A program made the position numbers and the translations under genes. Shown piece by piece: positions 21,870-33,948 of a stretch of DNA of 64,000 nt. The stretch is from Paramyrothecium sp. XJ0827 (Eukaryota > Ascomycota > Sordariomycetes > Hypocreales > Stachybotryaceae). Positions within the stretch are counted from its first letter, which is position 1. Every line of letters starts with the position of its first letter. Below the pieces are notes generated by a model, which had not been told where the DNA came from, did no database searches, and worked only from the letters and a program-made list of their open reading frames with translations. The stretch lies in NCBI GenBank assembly GCA_020881915.1, contig JAJFPB010000008.1, positions 558,001 through 622,000 on the forward strand, given 5' to 3'.

Positions 21870-24800
21870 ATGGCCGAGGAGGTTGCAAACTCGTCATGGC
21901 ACCCGGCTTTGATGCCTAATTCCGAAGATTTGTCGCGTACCTCCGACGCAGCCGCGGCGACCCAGATCACCTCGACCTCGACGGAACACTTGGATGACGA
22001 GACTGCGCACCAGGATGCCACGCAACATTCGGTTCAGGCCACCGCCGAAGGGAACGATAACGATGCTCGGCAGTCCAGCAATGGTGATGCTCTTGATGGC
22101 GGAGCCATCCTAGATGCTGATACGCAAGCAGCTGGTGACTCGTCGCATGCGGAACCAACGGGCTTGGACGAAATCGACCCAAAGGACGTCACAACAGTTG
22201 ATGAAGCTCAGGTTAACAGCGCCAGCGACTCACTGGCGCCGGCATCAAACCCAACGCATGCACAGCACTCGAGCTCCATGTCCTTCGCCAGGACCGTATC
22301 GCACGAAATTAGCTTCGGCGACGAGGACGAGGGCGATTGGAGCCTCCCGCGGCGCGACACAGACCCCTTCAAGTTCCTGCCTCCCTCGGACCGCACCAAC
22401 TCATTCCCAGTCGTACCGCCCATCGCCGCCCCTACCCAACATGACGAGCCTCTACCTTCGAACCAAGCTCTGGATGTATTGGAGGAGACGGAGCGGGACC
22501 TGGATGCTGATCAAGACGAATACAATGCTTCAGGCACTTTGCAGTCCAGTAATGAGGCAGCGGAAGACAAGCATGGCTCGCATCAACATCGACGCGTTCA
22601 TTCCCGGTCTATCGGTGGTGATGTCGAAGGATTCGAGGGAGCTTCTTCCGACAATCGATTTGAGGAAGGCGTACCCTTGATACCCCAGCCCGGTGCTTCA
22701 AGGGAGTCGGGACATGAAAATGACAAAGTGGGTTTTGTGAACCAGCCTTTTGGCGATGAAGACGAGGAAGACGATTTCTTTGCCAAGTCACAGGAGCCTG
22801 GAATGGAGCCTTCTCAACCAGTTCTGGCACGTAAATCTACTATGCAGGTCCTTGGTGCTATAACGCCAGAGCCATTGTCTCGAGAGGACACAATCCAGGA
22901 AACTCTTCACGAGGAGAACGAGGACGAGAATGCGGCAGTAACTGAACAAGAGGGCCTCGGCCTTGCTACCGAAACGGCCAATGGCGAAGAGAAGACTGAA
23001 GACCTCGAAGCGAAATGGCAGCAAGCGTTTGGTGACGAAGACGACGATGCAGAGTTCCTTGACGAAGCCGCCAATGGATCGAAAGAAATCGATCCCGCTG
23101 CTTTCTGGGGGAGTGACGATGAAGGTTTCTTAGAGGACACAGACGAGCCCAATTCAGCTCAACAACCACCAAACATCCCGCAATTAGCTCCAACGACGAC
23201 CGCCGCGAATCCGTATCTTCCTAGTGCACCCGTCACGCAGCGATCCTCGTCATACACGCCAGGAATCGTTCCAGCAGCTCCAAGCGCACCATATGCTGCA
23301 ACAGCCCCGGCCACTCCTTTCGGCACGACGCCGCACTACGGACAGCCTCCCCAGCAACGTCCCGAACCTGGAAAAGCGCAAAGTTTTGCCGACAAGTCGA
23401 AAGGAGGGTACACGTCGCCATACGACCTGCCTACGGATCTAGTCAACACGGCGAAGCCACGAAAGCGGCCGAGCGTGCAGCACCTCTCATCCTCAACTAC
23501 GCCGCAACCACCGCCACCTCCGAGGAGTGCTAGCATGTTCCTCCCTGGTCAAGCACCAGGGACTGCTCCATTGACTCCTACGGACCACCATGCGCCCACC
23601 TCGGCCCCGAAAGCCTCGACGACTTTGACGCGCAACAGCGCCAACGGCTTCTTCGAAGACTTGCCCATCACAGCCAAACCTCGCCCTAGTTCACGCACGA
23701 GCAATAGGGTTCCTTCGCCTGCACACCAGGGCCCTGGTGTTCAACTTCCTTTGGGACAACTGCCTGTAGTTCCCCCTCCTGGTCAAATGCTGCCTCCACC
23801 CTTGCCTACTCCCCCTGGCCCCCCGCAACAGCCTGTTAGTCGCCAGCCGTCTGGTGTCGAAGGTCTCGTTGCTCCGGACCGAGTCAGCCCGTATGCTCCT
23901 GTTCAGCATTCAAATGTCCCTGTACCTCCACCATCAACCAACGCTTCAAGGTACTCACCGGCCCCGGCGGCGTCGGCTCCAGCATCCGCACCGCCTGCTT
24001 TGGCCAACCGATACTCGCCAGCCCCGACGGGCTCGAGACCAACATCCTCTTATGGCGCCAACATTGCTGGGTCAGGAGGGCCTTCACCAACAGCCCTCCC
24101 TCACCTGCCACGGACCTCAAGTCCGCTAGCCCATTTCGAGATCAACAACGAGAAGCCGCACGCCGTCATCCATGGAACAAACGGCTCGATAGCGCTTCCT
24201 GACCGCCGTTCCAGCTCTTCGTATGAGCCGAGACTTACACGTGTATCCTCCTTACCACCCACGCGGGAAGTCGAAGAGGAAGATGACACCAACTTCGCCG
24301 CTGGCTCCTCGAACGTCACTCATGTCCCTGCTGTGACGGAGTCGAGATATAGCCCTGTACCTGCAGCGGCTCGCCACACTCCCCCTTCCCCATTTGGATC
24401 TGAAATGCCACTTTCACCCCCAAAGAGAGCAGCATCAGGATATCTACCACACGCCGTGGTGCAATCTCCTAATGCTGCGCCACCTAGAGCCCACACCCAA
24501 TCTCCTGGTTTTGCTTCCGGAAATCGACCAGTGAGCAGGTCCTCCGATTTTGGACAAAGATCCTCGTCTACCCACTCGCCAACCTCTCCAGTTCTGGCAA
24601 AGACGGCGCAGGCAATAGTATCCCCCAAGCGGGTACGGGCCCAATCAACCAGTCTCAACATGGTCCCTCCAACAGATGGCCGAGAGAACGACCCGCTGGA
24701 ACGTTGGAAAGGTGCTCCTATTCTGGCGTGGGGCGTCGGCGGAACTGTGGTAACGACGTTCCCGAAGAGCGTCCCGCGATATGGGATGAACCAAACGGCA

Positions 24801-27578
24801 CCGTCCATCTACCGTACTCCTGGCGTGGTTACAGTCAAGAGTATCAAGGACATTGCTCCTCTTTCGGAGCGACTGGGCAAGTTTCCAGGGCCTTTGAAGG
24901 GCAAGTCGAAGAAGAAGGAGACGCTGGCATGGCTAGCTGCTGGCATCGAGAATCTGGAAAAGGAGCTGCCTGATATCTCGTTCCACTCTCAGCTTTCCCC
25001 AGAAGCCAAGCGTGCCGTGGAACGTCTTCTTTTGTGGAAGATATTGCGCGTCTTTATTGAGAACGACGGCGCACTTGAGGGCTCGCCAGCGGTTGAAAAG
25101 GCCGTCCGTGACCTCCTGTCTCCAGGAACCATTACGCCTACCGCCGAGAACGATGCCATGTTCCCCAGTGACGCAGGCGCAGCAGCGGGATCCCATCCGC
25201 TGACCTCGATGCAAGCGGATGGTGCTGACTCAAGTGTGATGGAACAAATTCGCCATCATCTGCTGAAGGGTGACCGGGAAGCGGCTGTTTGGGCGGCTGC
25301 GGATAAACGTCTCTGGGGACACGCGATGCTCATTTCGAACACGGTGTCGCCCGACCTCTACAAGCAGGTTGCGCAGGAATTTGTGCGTAAAGAGGTCAAC
25401 TACCCAGGACACAGCAATCAATCGCTGGGTGCCCTTTACAAGGTGCTGTCTGGGAACTTTGACGATTGCGTCGATGAGTTGGTTCCGGTGCATGCTCGTG
25501 CAGGTCTTCAGCTAATCTCCACTGCTGCTGCCGCTGACCCCACGAATGTGGCTGACGGCCTGGACAAGTGGCGAGAGACGTTGACGCTCATCCTTAGCAA
25601 CCGTTCTTCTGAGGACTGGCGTGGCCTTCATGCATTAGGCAATCTCCTGTCAAGCTACGGCAGGGCAGAGGCTGCTCATATCTGCTTCCTCTTCAGCAGA
25701 AAGCTTTCCGTTTTCGGCGGATTGGATGACCCCAACGCAAGCTTCGTTCTGCTCGGATCTGACCATCACCAGCAGACTGACCAGTTCGCCAAGGATCTGG
25801 AAGCTGTGCAGCTCAGCGAAGTTTACGAGTATGGACTGACACTTGCTGGCGGTGCCGCGGCCACCGCAGGAGCACCACATCTTGCAAGCTACAAGTTGCA
25901 GCATGCCATTACTCTGGCAGAGTACGGCTTCAGGGACAAGGCCCTCTCTTATTGCGATGTTCTCGCAACGGCCATCACGTCTCAGACGAAGCGGTCACCC
26001 TACCACCATCTCCTGCTCGAGACTGCCGTGGATGACTTCATGACACGACTAAAGCAAGCGCCCAAGGAAGAGTCGTCTACCTGGATGTCCAAACCAAGCA
26101 TGAATAAGGTGTCCGACAGCATGTGGAACAGGTTCAACAAGTTCGTAGCAGGCGACGAAAACGAGAACAACGGTAAGGGCGGCGCAGGTGATGTGGACAA
26201 CGGTCCATTCGCGCGCATTGCTACTCCATCAATGAGCCGCTCGCCATCCGTGACGAACTTTGAGGGTTATGCTACAGCCTCCCCCAGCTACCAGCCGAAT
26301 GTAGCGGCCGCGACGCCATCAGCAGTCTCGTCGAGGTACGCTCCGATGAGTGCTCAGCCAGCCACACCTTCTTTCAGCCCTTACGAACCGGCTGCGCAGC
26401 ATCCAGCTCCTGCCAGAACATCGATGGATCGTAGCTCCAACGAATTTTCGCGCAGTCCTTATGAGCCTTCCTACCTGGGCGTCCCTGCGGCATCAAGCGC
26501 ACAGCCTGTGGTGCCTCAGCAACCCCTTGAGACAGCACCCGCACTGCAAGAAGCGCCCAGCATCTATCCTACCTATGGAGGAGAGCAATCTCCCATGGAC
26601 TCCTTCAGCCAAGGCTACCAACCCCCATCCTTTGGTTACGAACCGCCGAGCACCCAGTCCACTGGCCAAAATGCCGATGTCCCCGAAGCCTCGGCACAAG
26701 GGGACACTTCTGGGGGATACGAGCCTCCGTCCTACCAGCCGTACAGCTACGAACCACCCACGTACGAGCCTGAGGCTGAAACCTCGGCCGAGAATGGTGA
26801 CAATAACTCGAAACCCAGAAAGAAGGGCATCATGGATGACGACGACGATGACATACCTGCTCTGAGGCCACAGGAGAAGAGCAAGTCGGACATTGACCGC
26901 GAAAACGAAGAGATGTTCCGAAAGGCAGCAGAAGAGGATGGTGAGTGATGAACGCTATGTTCTCATGCAAACGTAGCGAGCTAACATGTCTCAATAGCCA
27001 AACGTGCGGCTGCGCAGCAGGCCGCAAAGAAGGGATGGGGATTCGGTGGCTGGTTTGGAGGCAAGAAATCAGAGCCCGGAACTCCGGGAGAACCAACCCC
27101 TACCAAGGCTATTCGCGCTAAGCTGGGCGAAGAAAGCAGCTTTGTTTACGATCCTGATCTGAAGCGCTGGGTCAACAAGAAGCCCGGTGCCGAGAACACC
27201 GAGGCCAAGAAGGCCACGCCACCACCACCACGAGGAGGTCCTGTCTCTGCTCGTGGGACTCCTCCACCACCATCAGCCACTCCTCCTCCCATGGCTGGTC
27301 GGTCTAGCGCGCCACCACCGGCGGGAGGCCCTCCTATGTCACTGCAGCCTCCCGAGCTGGCCAAGCCCCCTTCGATGGAGAGCCTCGCACCACCAATGGC
27401 TCGCACAGCCTCAGGTGCCAGCGCGACAGGGCCCCCAAGCGGCCCCCCAAGCAGACCCACCACGAGCATGAGCAACGCCAGCAGCATCGACGACCTTCTC
27501 AGCGCCTCTGGGCCTCGCAAACCCGGCCAGAAGAAGGCGCGAAAGAGCGGTCGCTACGTGGATGTCATGGCGAAATAG
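21870..27578 (+). CDS. SEC16: COPII coat assembly scaffold Sec16
   Basis: Large scaffold that organises COPII vesicle formation at ER exit sites. Exons 21870-26940 and 26998-27578 with a 57-nt intron (phase 1); 1,883 aa. The first 930 residues are disordered, acidic then Pro/Ser-rich with repeated RYSPAP-like motifs. The central conserved domain starts near 937 (ENDPLERWKGAPILAWGVGG) and an ACE1-type alpha-solenoid covers about 1120-1400 (GDREAAVWAAADKRLWGHAM). A Tyr/Glu/Pro repeat region follows (about 1585-1640) and then the conserved C-terminal Sec23-binding region (KKGWGFGGWFGGKK, SSFVYDPDLKRWVNKK). The second exon is needed for that conserved tail. Confidence 0.94.
26630..26785 (+). repeat. 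Tandem Tyr-Glu-Pro repeats inside SEC16
   Basis: Coding repeats with the core Y-E-P-P or Y-E-P, spaced irregularly (GYEPPS, GYEPPSYQPYSYEPPTYEPE), in the disordered segment before the Sec16 C-terminal tail. Related SPYEP units lie just upstream near 26380-26470. The repeat is at protein level; the DNA is not a perfect tandem array. Confidence 0.7.
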
Positions 27579-27952
27579 ACCAACACAAAATGTCAGTACA
27601 GGAGTGTTTTCGGCGTCCTGGATTGTTCGGCAGGGCCACTGTAATATATAGATTTGTGACATACATGTAATATGGTGCTGTTAGTTTTTTAAGCGAAGCT
27701 GGCTCGAGCACAAGGTATTGATTATGGCCAGGGAAGCGGATGTATAGTACGTTGACAGGAAGCGCCAGTCGCAGCGGACAGTTATGTCAAGCATACGTAT
27801 GTCATGATCATACAATTTATACACTTTCAACATTTATTCTTTCTATCTCTATCTAGCAACGCAAACTTGGCTTGAAATCAAATATCTGGATATAGCTCGA
27901 TCTATCAAGAACTGAATACTGTGATGTAGCAGCACGCTCCAGTACGTTCAAA
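27579..27952. other. Convergent intergenic region
   Basis: 374 bp between the stop codons of SEC16 and the DeSI-Trx-PUL gene. AT-rich around 27790-27880, as expected of paired 3' ends. No gene. Confidence 0.5.
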
Positions 27953-29758
27953 TCACGGTCTTCGAAGACCTTTCCCTAATAACTCCGTGCCCACCTCCGT
28001 TATCAACTTTTCGGTTGGGAACTGCGCTTTCTTTGCTACCACCGTGCCCTCAGCATCCAGCGCTCGTAGAAGGTCCGCCAGACCTCCATCGAGCTCGGTG
28101 CCGTACACAAGGTGGCCAAGCCCCGACAACATGCCCTGGAGGGCTTCGCTGGATTTCTCCTCCTGCCCGATGGCCTCGACAACCGACGCCGCCAGCTCGA
28201 CCTGGTCATCCTCGGGCAGCAGCATGCCGGTGTCTTTGACCCTTGCTTGACGGTTCGCGAGCGCCAGGTTGAACAGGAGCGAGGAAGCCGCTACACGCAC
28301 GTTGTTGTGGCTCTCGTCCAGGAAACTTGACGATATGAGTTGGATGATGGGCGCACGAAGCCCGCTGTATCGTAGAATCTCGCGGGGGAATAAGGGTGAG
28401 GAGAAGAGATTACAGGCCAGTTGGAGGGTGACGAGTCGAAGAGCATACGGGCAATTATCTAGACCAGTGACAAACTCCAGCAAGCTTCGGATTGTCGAGT
28501 TTTCCTTTTCTTCAGCGAAATAGCCGCTCATTCGAGGGTCGACCAGCGAGCACCTGAAAAGGTCGACCAGAGGAAACTGCAGGTCCTGAGGAAGCTCCGT
28601 TGTTGAAGATTGCAGGAAGTTGCACAGGGCACCCATGTCTGGAAGAACTGCGTCTTGAGGGCCCTTTGCCTCCCTTTGTTCGATGAAGCGCTCTAAATCT
28701 TTGACCTCTGGCCTGCTGGCCAGCTGAGCGCCCATTTTGTCATTCAGTTTGGGAATCGGAGGGACTCTGGCAAACAATACAGGTTTGGTATTGGGGTCAG
28801 AGAAGCTTGGAAGTCGTAGGCCTGCGTGTGGGTGACTAGGAAAAGCCATCTGAACCAGCAGCTGGACGTTACTGCGCAGTTGGCCGGAATACGCACCGGT
28901 CCATCTATTCTCCTGCTTGCCCTTGAGGAAAGTGATTAGGGTAGGCGTCGCTCTGACGTCAAACTGACTGGCGATCTGGCGAGCTTCGGGTTGATTAATG
29001 TACACCTTGAGGAAGGTGGCCTTGTCGCCGTGCTCTTCGGCTAGCTGATTGTAAATGGGATACAGAATTCTACATGGGCCGCACGTCGCAGAGGTGAAGA
29101 AGACGACTGCGCACGAATTTCTGGCAGCGTTGAGTAAACGCGAGAATTCCGCCGGCTGAGAGACGGTCTTGACCTGATGCTTGGGGGCAGGAGGGGCTGC
29201 TGGGGCTTGGGCCGGGGCTTGCGACGACTGCTGAAGCCCGAGGATGGAGCCATTCTGCCTGCCAGAGTTGACGCGTTGCGTGAGCTGTGGTACCAGCATA
29301 CGTCCAAAGGGCGAGTCGAGGACGGCTTGGGGCATGTTGGCTATGTGGCTGGGGATGCCCTTGCCAAGCAGGAAGTTGGCGAATGAATCAGTGAAGTTGT
29401 TACAGTTGTGACGGAACAAATCATAGGCCTGAGAATGTCAGTCGCTTTCACTTTCGCAAAGTCAGCTGAGCGATGCTTGACATACCTCGAGCGTGAATAT
29501 AGATCTGACGGAGTCGAGGTACTCTGTGATGACATCCATGGGGAGACTGGTGGTGCCGAGATGAAGCCTCTCGAGGGGCCGGCCGAGGTGGGACGAGCCA
29601 GGCCTGATGTCTATAATGCCGCCATCGTAGACCCATTCACGGCCCTGCAGCTCGATAGACGTGTGGTAGACGGCGTCGAGCTGGAAGCCCAGGAAGCCCA
29701 TGGACATCTGCCGGGCAAGGCCGCCTGAGAGGTCGTACACCAGCAAGTGCACGTCCAT
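27953..29758 (-). CDS. DeSI (PPPDE) - thioredoxin - PUL fusion protein
   Basis: Three-domain fusion, 582 aa, exons 29758-29486 and 29428-27953 with a 57-nt phase-0 intron. Residues 1-140 are a PPPDE/DeSI-type thiol isopeptidase (deSUMOylase/deubiquitinase class): His32 in VYHTSIEL, and Cys100 in FRHNCNNFTD, a motif that straddles the splice region. A Gln/Ala/Pro-rich linker leads to a thioredoxin domain with an intact CGPC at 207-210. The C-terminal 270 residues are a PUL-type helical repeat (RVPPIPKLNDKMG; LVDLFRCSLVDPRM), the module that binds Cdc48/p97 in Ufd3/PLAA and Lub1. The fold order suggests a Cdc48-linked protease for ubiquitin-like modifiers under thiol control; that role is inference. 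Confidence 0.9.
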
Positions 29759-30541
29759 GATTTACGAGAGGTCTAGGACTCGCTTGAGCACAAGTAGGGT
29801 CAACTCTTTATTTCGTGTAGACCAAGAAGAGACGGATGAGTGAAACAATGACTCTGTTATCGCGAAAAGCAAAGGGTCTATAAAGTCAAAGGGTTGCTGG
29901 GCCCTGACGGGAATCGCGTGCTCTTGGATACCTGAAATAGGTAGGTGGCGTCGACGTAAGCTCACGTCCGTGCCTGCAACCATCGCTATCATGTTGCGCT
30001 GCGTTGCGCTAGGCGCCTCACAGGGAGCAGAACCGCCTAGAACCGCAACGGAAGGCCGGAGGTCGGAGGTGGGTCCCAGGTCCAACCCGTGGCAAACTCG
30101 GCCGCCACAAACAAACCACGTGTATAGGTATCATCATCTGCACTGCCTAGCGTTGAGGCGAAGGGGAAAAATCGTTGGAGCATTCGATGCCACTCATTCT
30201 GGCCTGGATGGAGTGAACCAAAAGTTGTATAAAGAAGTGAAGTTGGAAGTATAAAACTACCAAGTATCATATTTAGTCAGACTTGGCTATCCTAATATTT
30301 CTTTTTAAATTGTCTTTACTACAATATCCACAGAATATACGAAGTTTTTATTATATTTGTTTAGTAGAGACTCTTGAAACAGATTGTTAAAAGAAATCCT
30401 CTTGAAATGCCATGGTATTGTTCGCTGATTGTTCAGGATAACGAAAATGAAGAGCCATCCTACTATTCGCTTACTGGCTGCTTTTCTTTCACACAAGGTT
30501 GAAGATTGAACCCCACCAACCTCGTTCGAACGAAGTCAACT
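29759..30541. other. Intergenic with AT-rich patch
   Basis: Upstream of the DeSI-Trx-PUL gene and downstream of the STAND gene. About 30230-30440 is strongly AT-rich and ends abruptly near the STAND gene's stop codon. No gene is supported. Confidence 0.55.
30230..30445. other. AT-rich patch beside the STAND gene
   Basis: About 215 bp dominated by A and T (runs such as TTTCTTTTTAAATTG and TTTTTATTATATTTG), in sharp contrast with the coding flanks. It could be a RIP-altered remnant or simply a terminator-rich spacer; no repeat ends are visible. Confidence 0.5.
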
Positions 30542-33500
30542 TCAAGCCGGCACCTTAGAAGTCGGGATGTTATTTGCAATGAGGTCTGAATGCATCTGAT
30601 CGGCATCTTCATAGAAACGGACATCAGGAAGTACTTCAACCAATTTCTGAGCAACCGAGTCTCCGTCGATAGGCTCTAGCAGCTGGCTGATGCCACTATC
30701 AGATTCAGGGAGTCCGACGCCAGCAGCGCGAGCGACATTTTTGATTTGGGCAAGGTCCTCAAAGGTTGGAGGGTTGCGGAATTTGAACCACTGGAGTTCC
30801 TGCTCCTTGGTGCCGTCGTCACCCCTCAAACGCAGGAAGTGCATTTTCGCCCAGGGTCGACTACTTCGGTTGGCTATCGCCTGGAACGTGGGTTCGTGCG
30901 CCAGGGAAGCATCGCGACAACGAAGCCAATCTAGCAGCCGCAGAAGCAAAATCTGGAAGTTCGCTTCGAGGATTACGATTTCCATGCGAACATTGCCGTG
31001 TGCAGCAAACCTGAAGATCCCCTTGCCCATCTCTGGGAATTCAAGGAAGAGTGAATCAGAAGGACATAAGATTCGGCATTCACCCTTGTAGGGCACGTTG
31101 CATGCGATCGAGATGCTCTGATCCAGGTTCTGGCATGTTGTTAGCATAAATGCTGCAGTCTCCAATATATTTCGTGCCCCGGCCCACGCCGGCGTGTTCT
31201 CGGAGGCCTTATCAATGTACCGCGCAACACTTCCTTCCAACAACAAACTAAAGGCGGTACGCAGTCGCACGAGCACGGGTCGTTCTTCGTAAGGGCTGCC
31301 GAGCTTTATAGGATAGTTGCACCGGAAGATATCGGGGGCGTGAGCATCGCCGCCCATGCCTTTGATGAGCCTCAACGAAGTCGATCTCGACGGATTATCC
31401 CTCCATAGGTACCATGTCTCCCGCAGCAGACGCGTGGCTACCCCCGAGGAGCGGATAGAGGACAAGATGAAGTTGCCAAATATAGAAAAACGTGACAACC
31501 AAGTGACAAATAACGGCTTCCCATGCAAGTCAGAGTCGGCATCAAAGGGCAAGCTAGACATGATATCGGCCTCATAGGCGTCCCTGGTATGGAGAATAAC
31601 CCTCTCCATCTCGGTTGAGATTGGCTCGTCCGGTTCTCTCCATTCCACACCTCGTTCAATGCGAGAGAGAAATGTACCCAAGTGAAAATGTCCTCCAAGC
31701 ACCCGGTGAACGTGGCGGAACATACATAATGAGGCCACAAGCATCTTTTCGTGATGTTGGCCCGACGAAGACCCTTCGCCTAGTATGCGCTGGCCCGCTC
31801 TTGTATCCATAAGAAAGTCCCTTGCCGTGCGATGGATGAAGACAACGCGGGTTGCCAGCTGAGCAAATAGTGGAGAGTTCGAAGAGAAGAATGAATAGTC
31901 GGCTGCCATCCCAAGCCACTGTGCATTTGGAATAACTTGAAGGAGTCCAGCGCATCTAGTTTTAACTTCCGCGCGAGTTCGTACACAATGCTGCTCTAAG
32001 ATATCCGTGCTCATGTCACATTCATTCGAGAGGAGCGCATCCTGCACCGTACAGTTACGCGCAACCATGATCTCGAACAAAGTAGGTTCCTGAACAAGGA
32101 AGTTTTCCAGTGACCCCGAGCGTGCGTTCCGAGTATAAATAACATCTCTACCTCTGCCCTCATGCTGTAAGATGAGGTGAAAATATTCTGATGCCGCAGT
32201 CCGATATATTGGCTCATTGTCTTGTAATCTCCTCCACATGTCCTCGTAAAGCTCATGGAGACTCCCTTTTGGCGTTTGAAGGCGTTTCAAGAGCTCCTCC
32301 TCTGTATTCTCATCCTCGATGCCGTTCTTTAGACTGCGCATGGCGAGATAGAGCCAGAGGAAAACCCCATCAGCGGTATTCTCAAGGATCATTGCTAGCT
32401 CCTGCCGCAAAGCTTGTGAGATGCTGTGCTGCAGAAGGTCTAACTCTTCTTCGATGTATCGGCGCATGTCTGGTCTGGTAAGATCATGCAACTTCAAGCT
32501 AACCGCTCGTGCCAGGCTCCTCTCGAATATCCCTTCTGGTCGACTCGATACGCATAACTTGACCCTCGGATGTCTGCCGAGTTTGTGTGTGATTTCCAGT
32601 AGTGGCCGAGCGCCGTCGCTATCGCAGACTTCGTCGAGGCCGTCAACAAAAATGCACAAAGCTAGTGCAGTCTTGTCCAATATTGAAGTAAGAATCTCCC
32701 TCAAAGTCCGACTTGACCAATCGTGGGGGGAGTAGTTCGTTGCTGCTCTGTCGAACCGATCCAAGATGTGGTCAATCATAGCGGGATCCTTCAATAGAAT
32801 CTGGTGGATTAATGAACAGAGACAACCTTTGATGCTGTTTTGGAGTGTCGTGCCAATTTTCCAGAAAAAGAATGACAGGATCTCAGTCCGGGCGTTCCCT
32901 TGGTGATCCTCCCCCCAATGATGTACCAGGCTCTTGGTAGTCTGGTGCTCAACAATGAACTTAACAAGTGTGCTTTTCCCAGACCCAGGCTTTCCTTGAA
33001 TCCAAAACAATTGACTGTCCGCCTGGAGCCACTCAACAAAGTCCTGCCATACATCGTCGATTTTCTCTCCAGAGCTGGAAGTACAGATGGGGTTTTCGTA
33101 GGACCTGAAGACCTGCTGAAATGTGGCGTCATGCGCATCTCGTATATCATGAAATCTTTGGTTCATCTCTGGAAAGCTGAAGCTCTTGAGTAAGTGCTGA
33201 CGCTGCTGCTCATCAACCCTCTTGGTCTGGTTCCCGTTGATCTCAGCAGAGATGTGTGACTGAATAACACGGGATTCCTGTGCCACGGCGTCGCGAGTGC
33301 GAATGTGTTCTTTCCCCAAGATATTCTGGGTTATGCCGTGTTCGTTCCTTATGAGATCTTCTATTTTGGTATGACCCGCGCCAATTTGGATAATGAAGTT
33401 CTTCAGAACAGCACCGAGAGCATCGAAGTCTCGACGCTGTTGTAGCTGAAGGGCCTGATTGCGGGTACTAATGACGGTAGCTTGCATAAGAGATGAGTTA

Positions 33501-33948
33501 CTTCCAGAGAAGGAGATATCGCTTACCAGATATAGGAGAGCTGCTGTGTTTCCATGAGAGCCCTATACTCATCAAGAGAACTTTCCAGAGCTTCAATCGC
33601 CTTTTCTTCCCAGACATACTTCGCGCGCACCACCAAAGCCTTGTGCAGGCTTCCTTTCCTCTGGTACTTCAGAACGGCTTGTACCTTCTGCTTCAGTTCT
33701 TGCACGGTTTGGTGGCATTTCATTGCTATTTGGGCAAGGTGCTTTTCCTCGGCAGTGCTCATTGCTGTGCAAAGATTCTGCATCTGAGTACTTGTGCTGC
33801 TCATCAAATTTGCCTTCTCCTGGAGAAAGTTGAGTGATGCCGACGTGTCTCCATTGTAGATGATTTTGCAAAAGGACACAGTTTCGTGGGCGAAGGTGAT
33901 GACTTGGAAGATATTGCAGGCCAGGCTGAGAGCCTCCAGGCCTGACAT
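30542..33948 (-). CDS. NACHT STAND protein (fungal NLR-like)
   Basis: NLR-type signal-transducing ATPase of the kind linked to fungal non-self recognition. Exons 33948-33527 and 33467-30542; the 59-nt intron (GTAAGC...ATTAG) is the choice that keeps frame, giving 1,115 aa. The ATG at 33948 begins a helical N-terminal domain (MSGLEALSLACNIFQVITFA) of the common fungal STAND N-terminal (HeLo-like) type. Walker A GKPGSGKST and Walker B LCIFVDGLDEV define the NACHT domain. Downstream is the helical region typical of fungal STANDs, including VVFIHRTARDFL. No ankyrin, WD or TPR repeats follow: the C-terminus is unique sequence. Alternative 26-nt and 68-nt intron readings also keep frame, but the first is too short. 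Confidence 0.87.
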
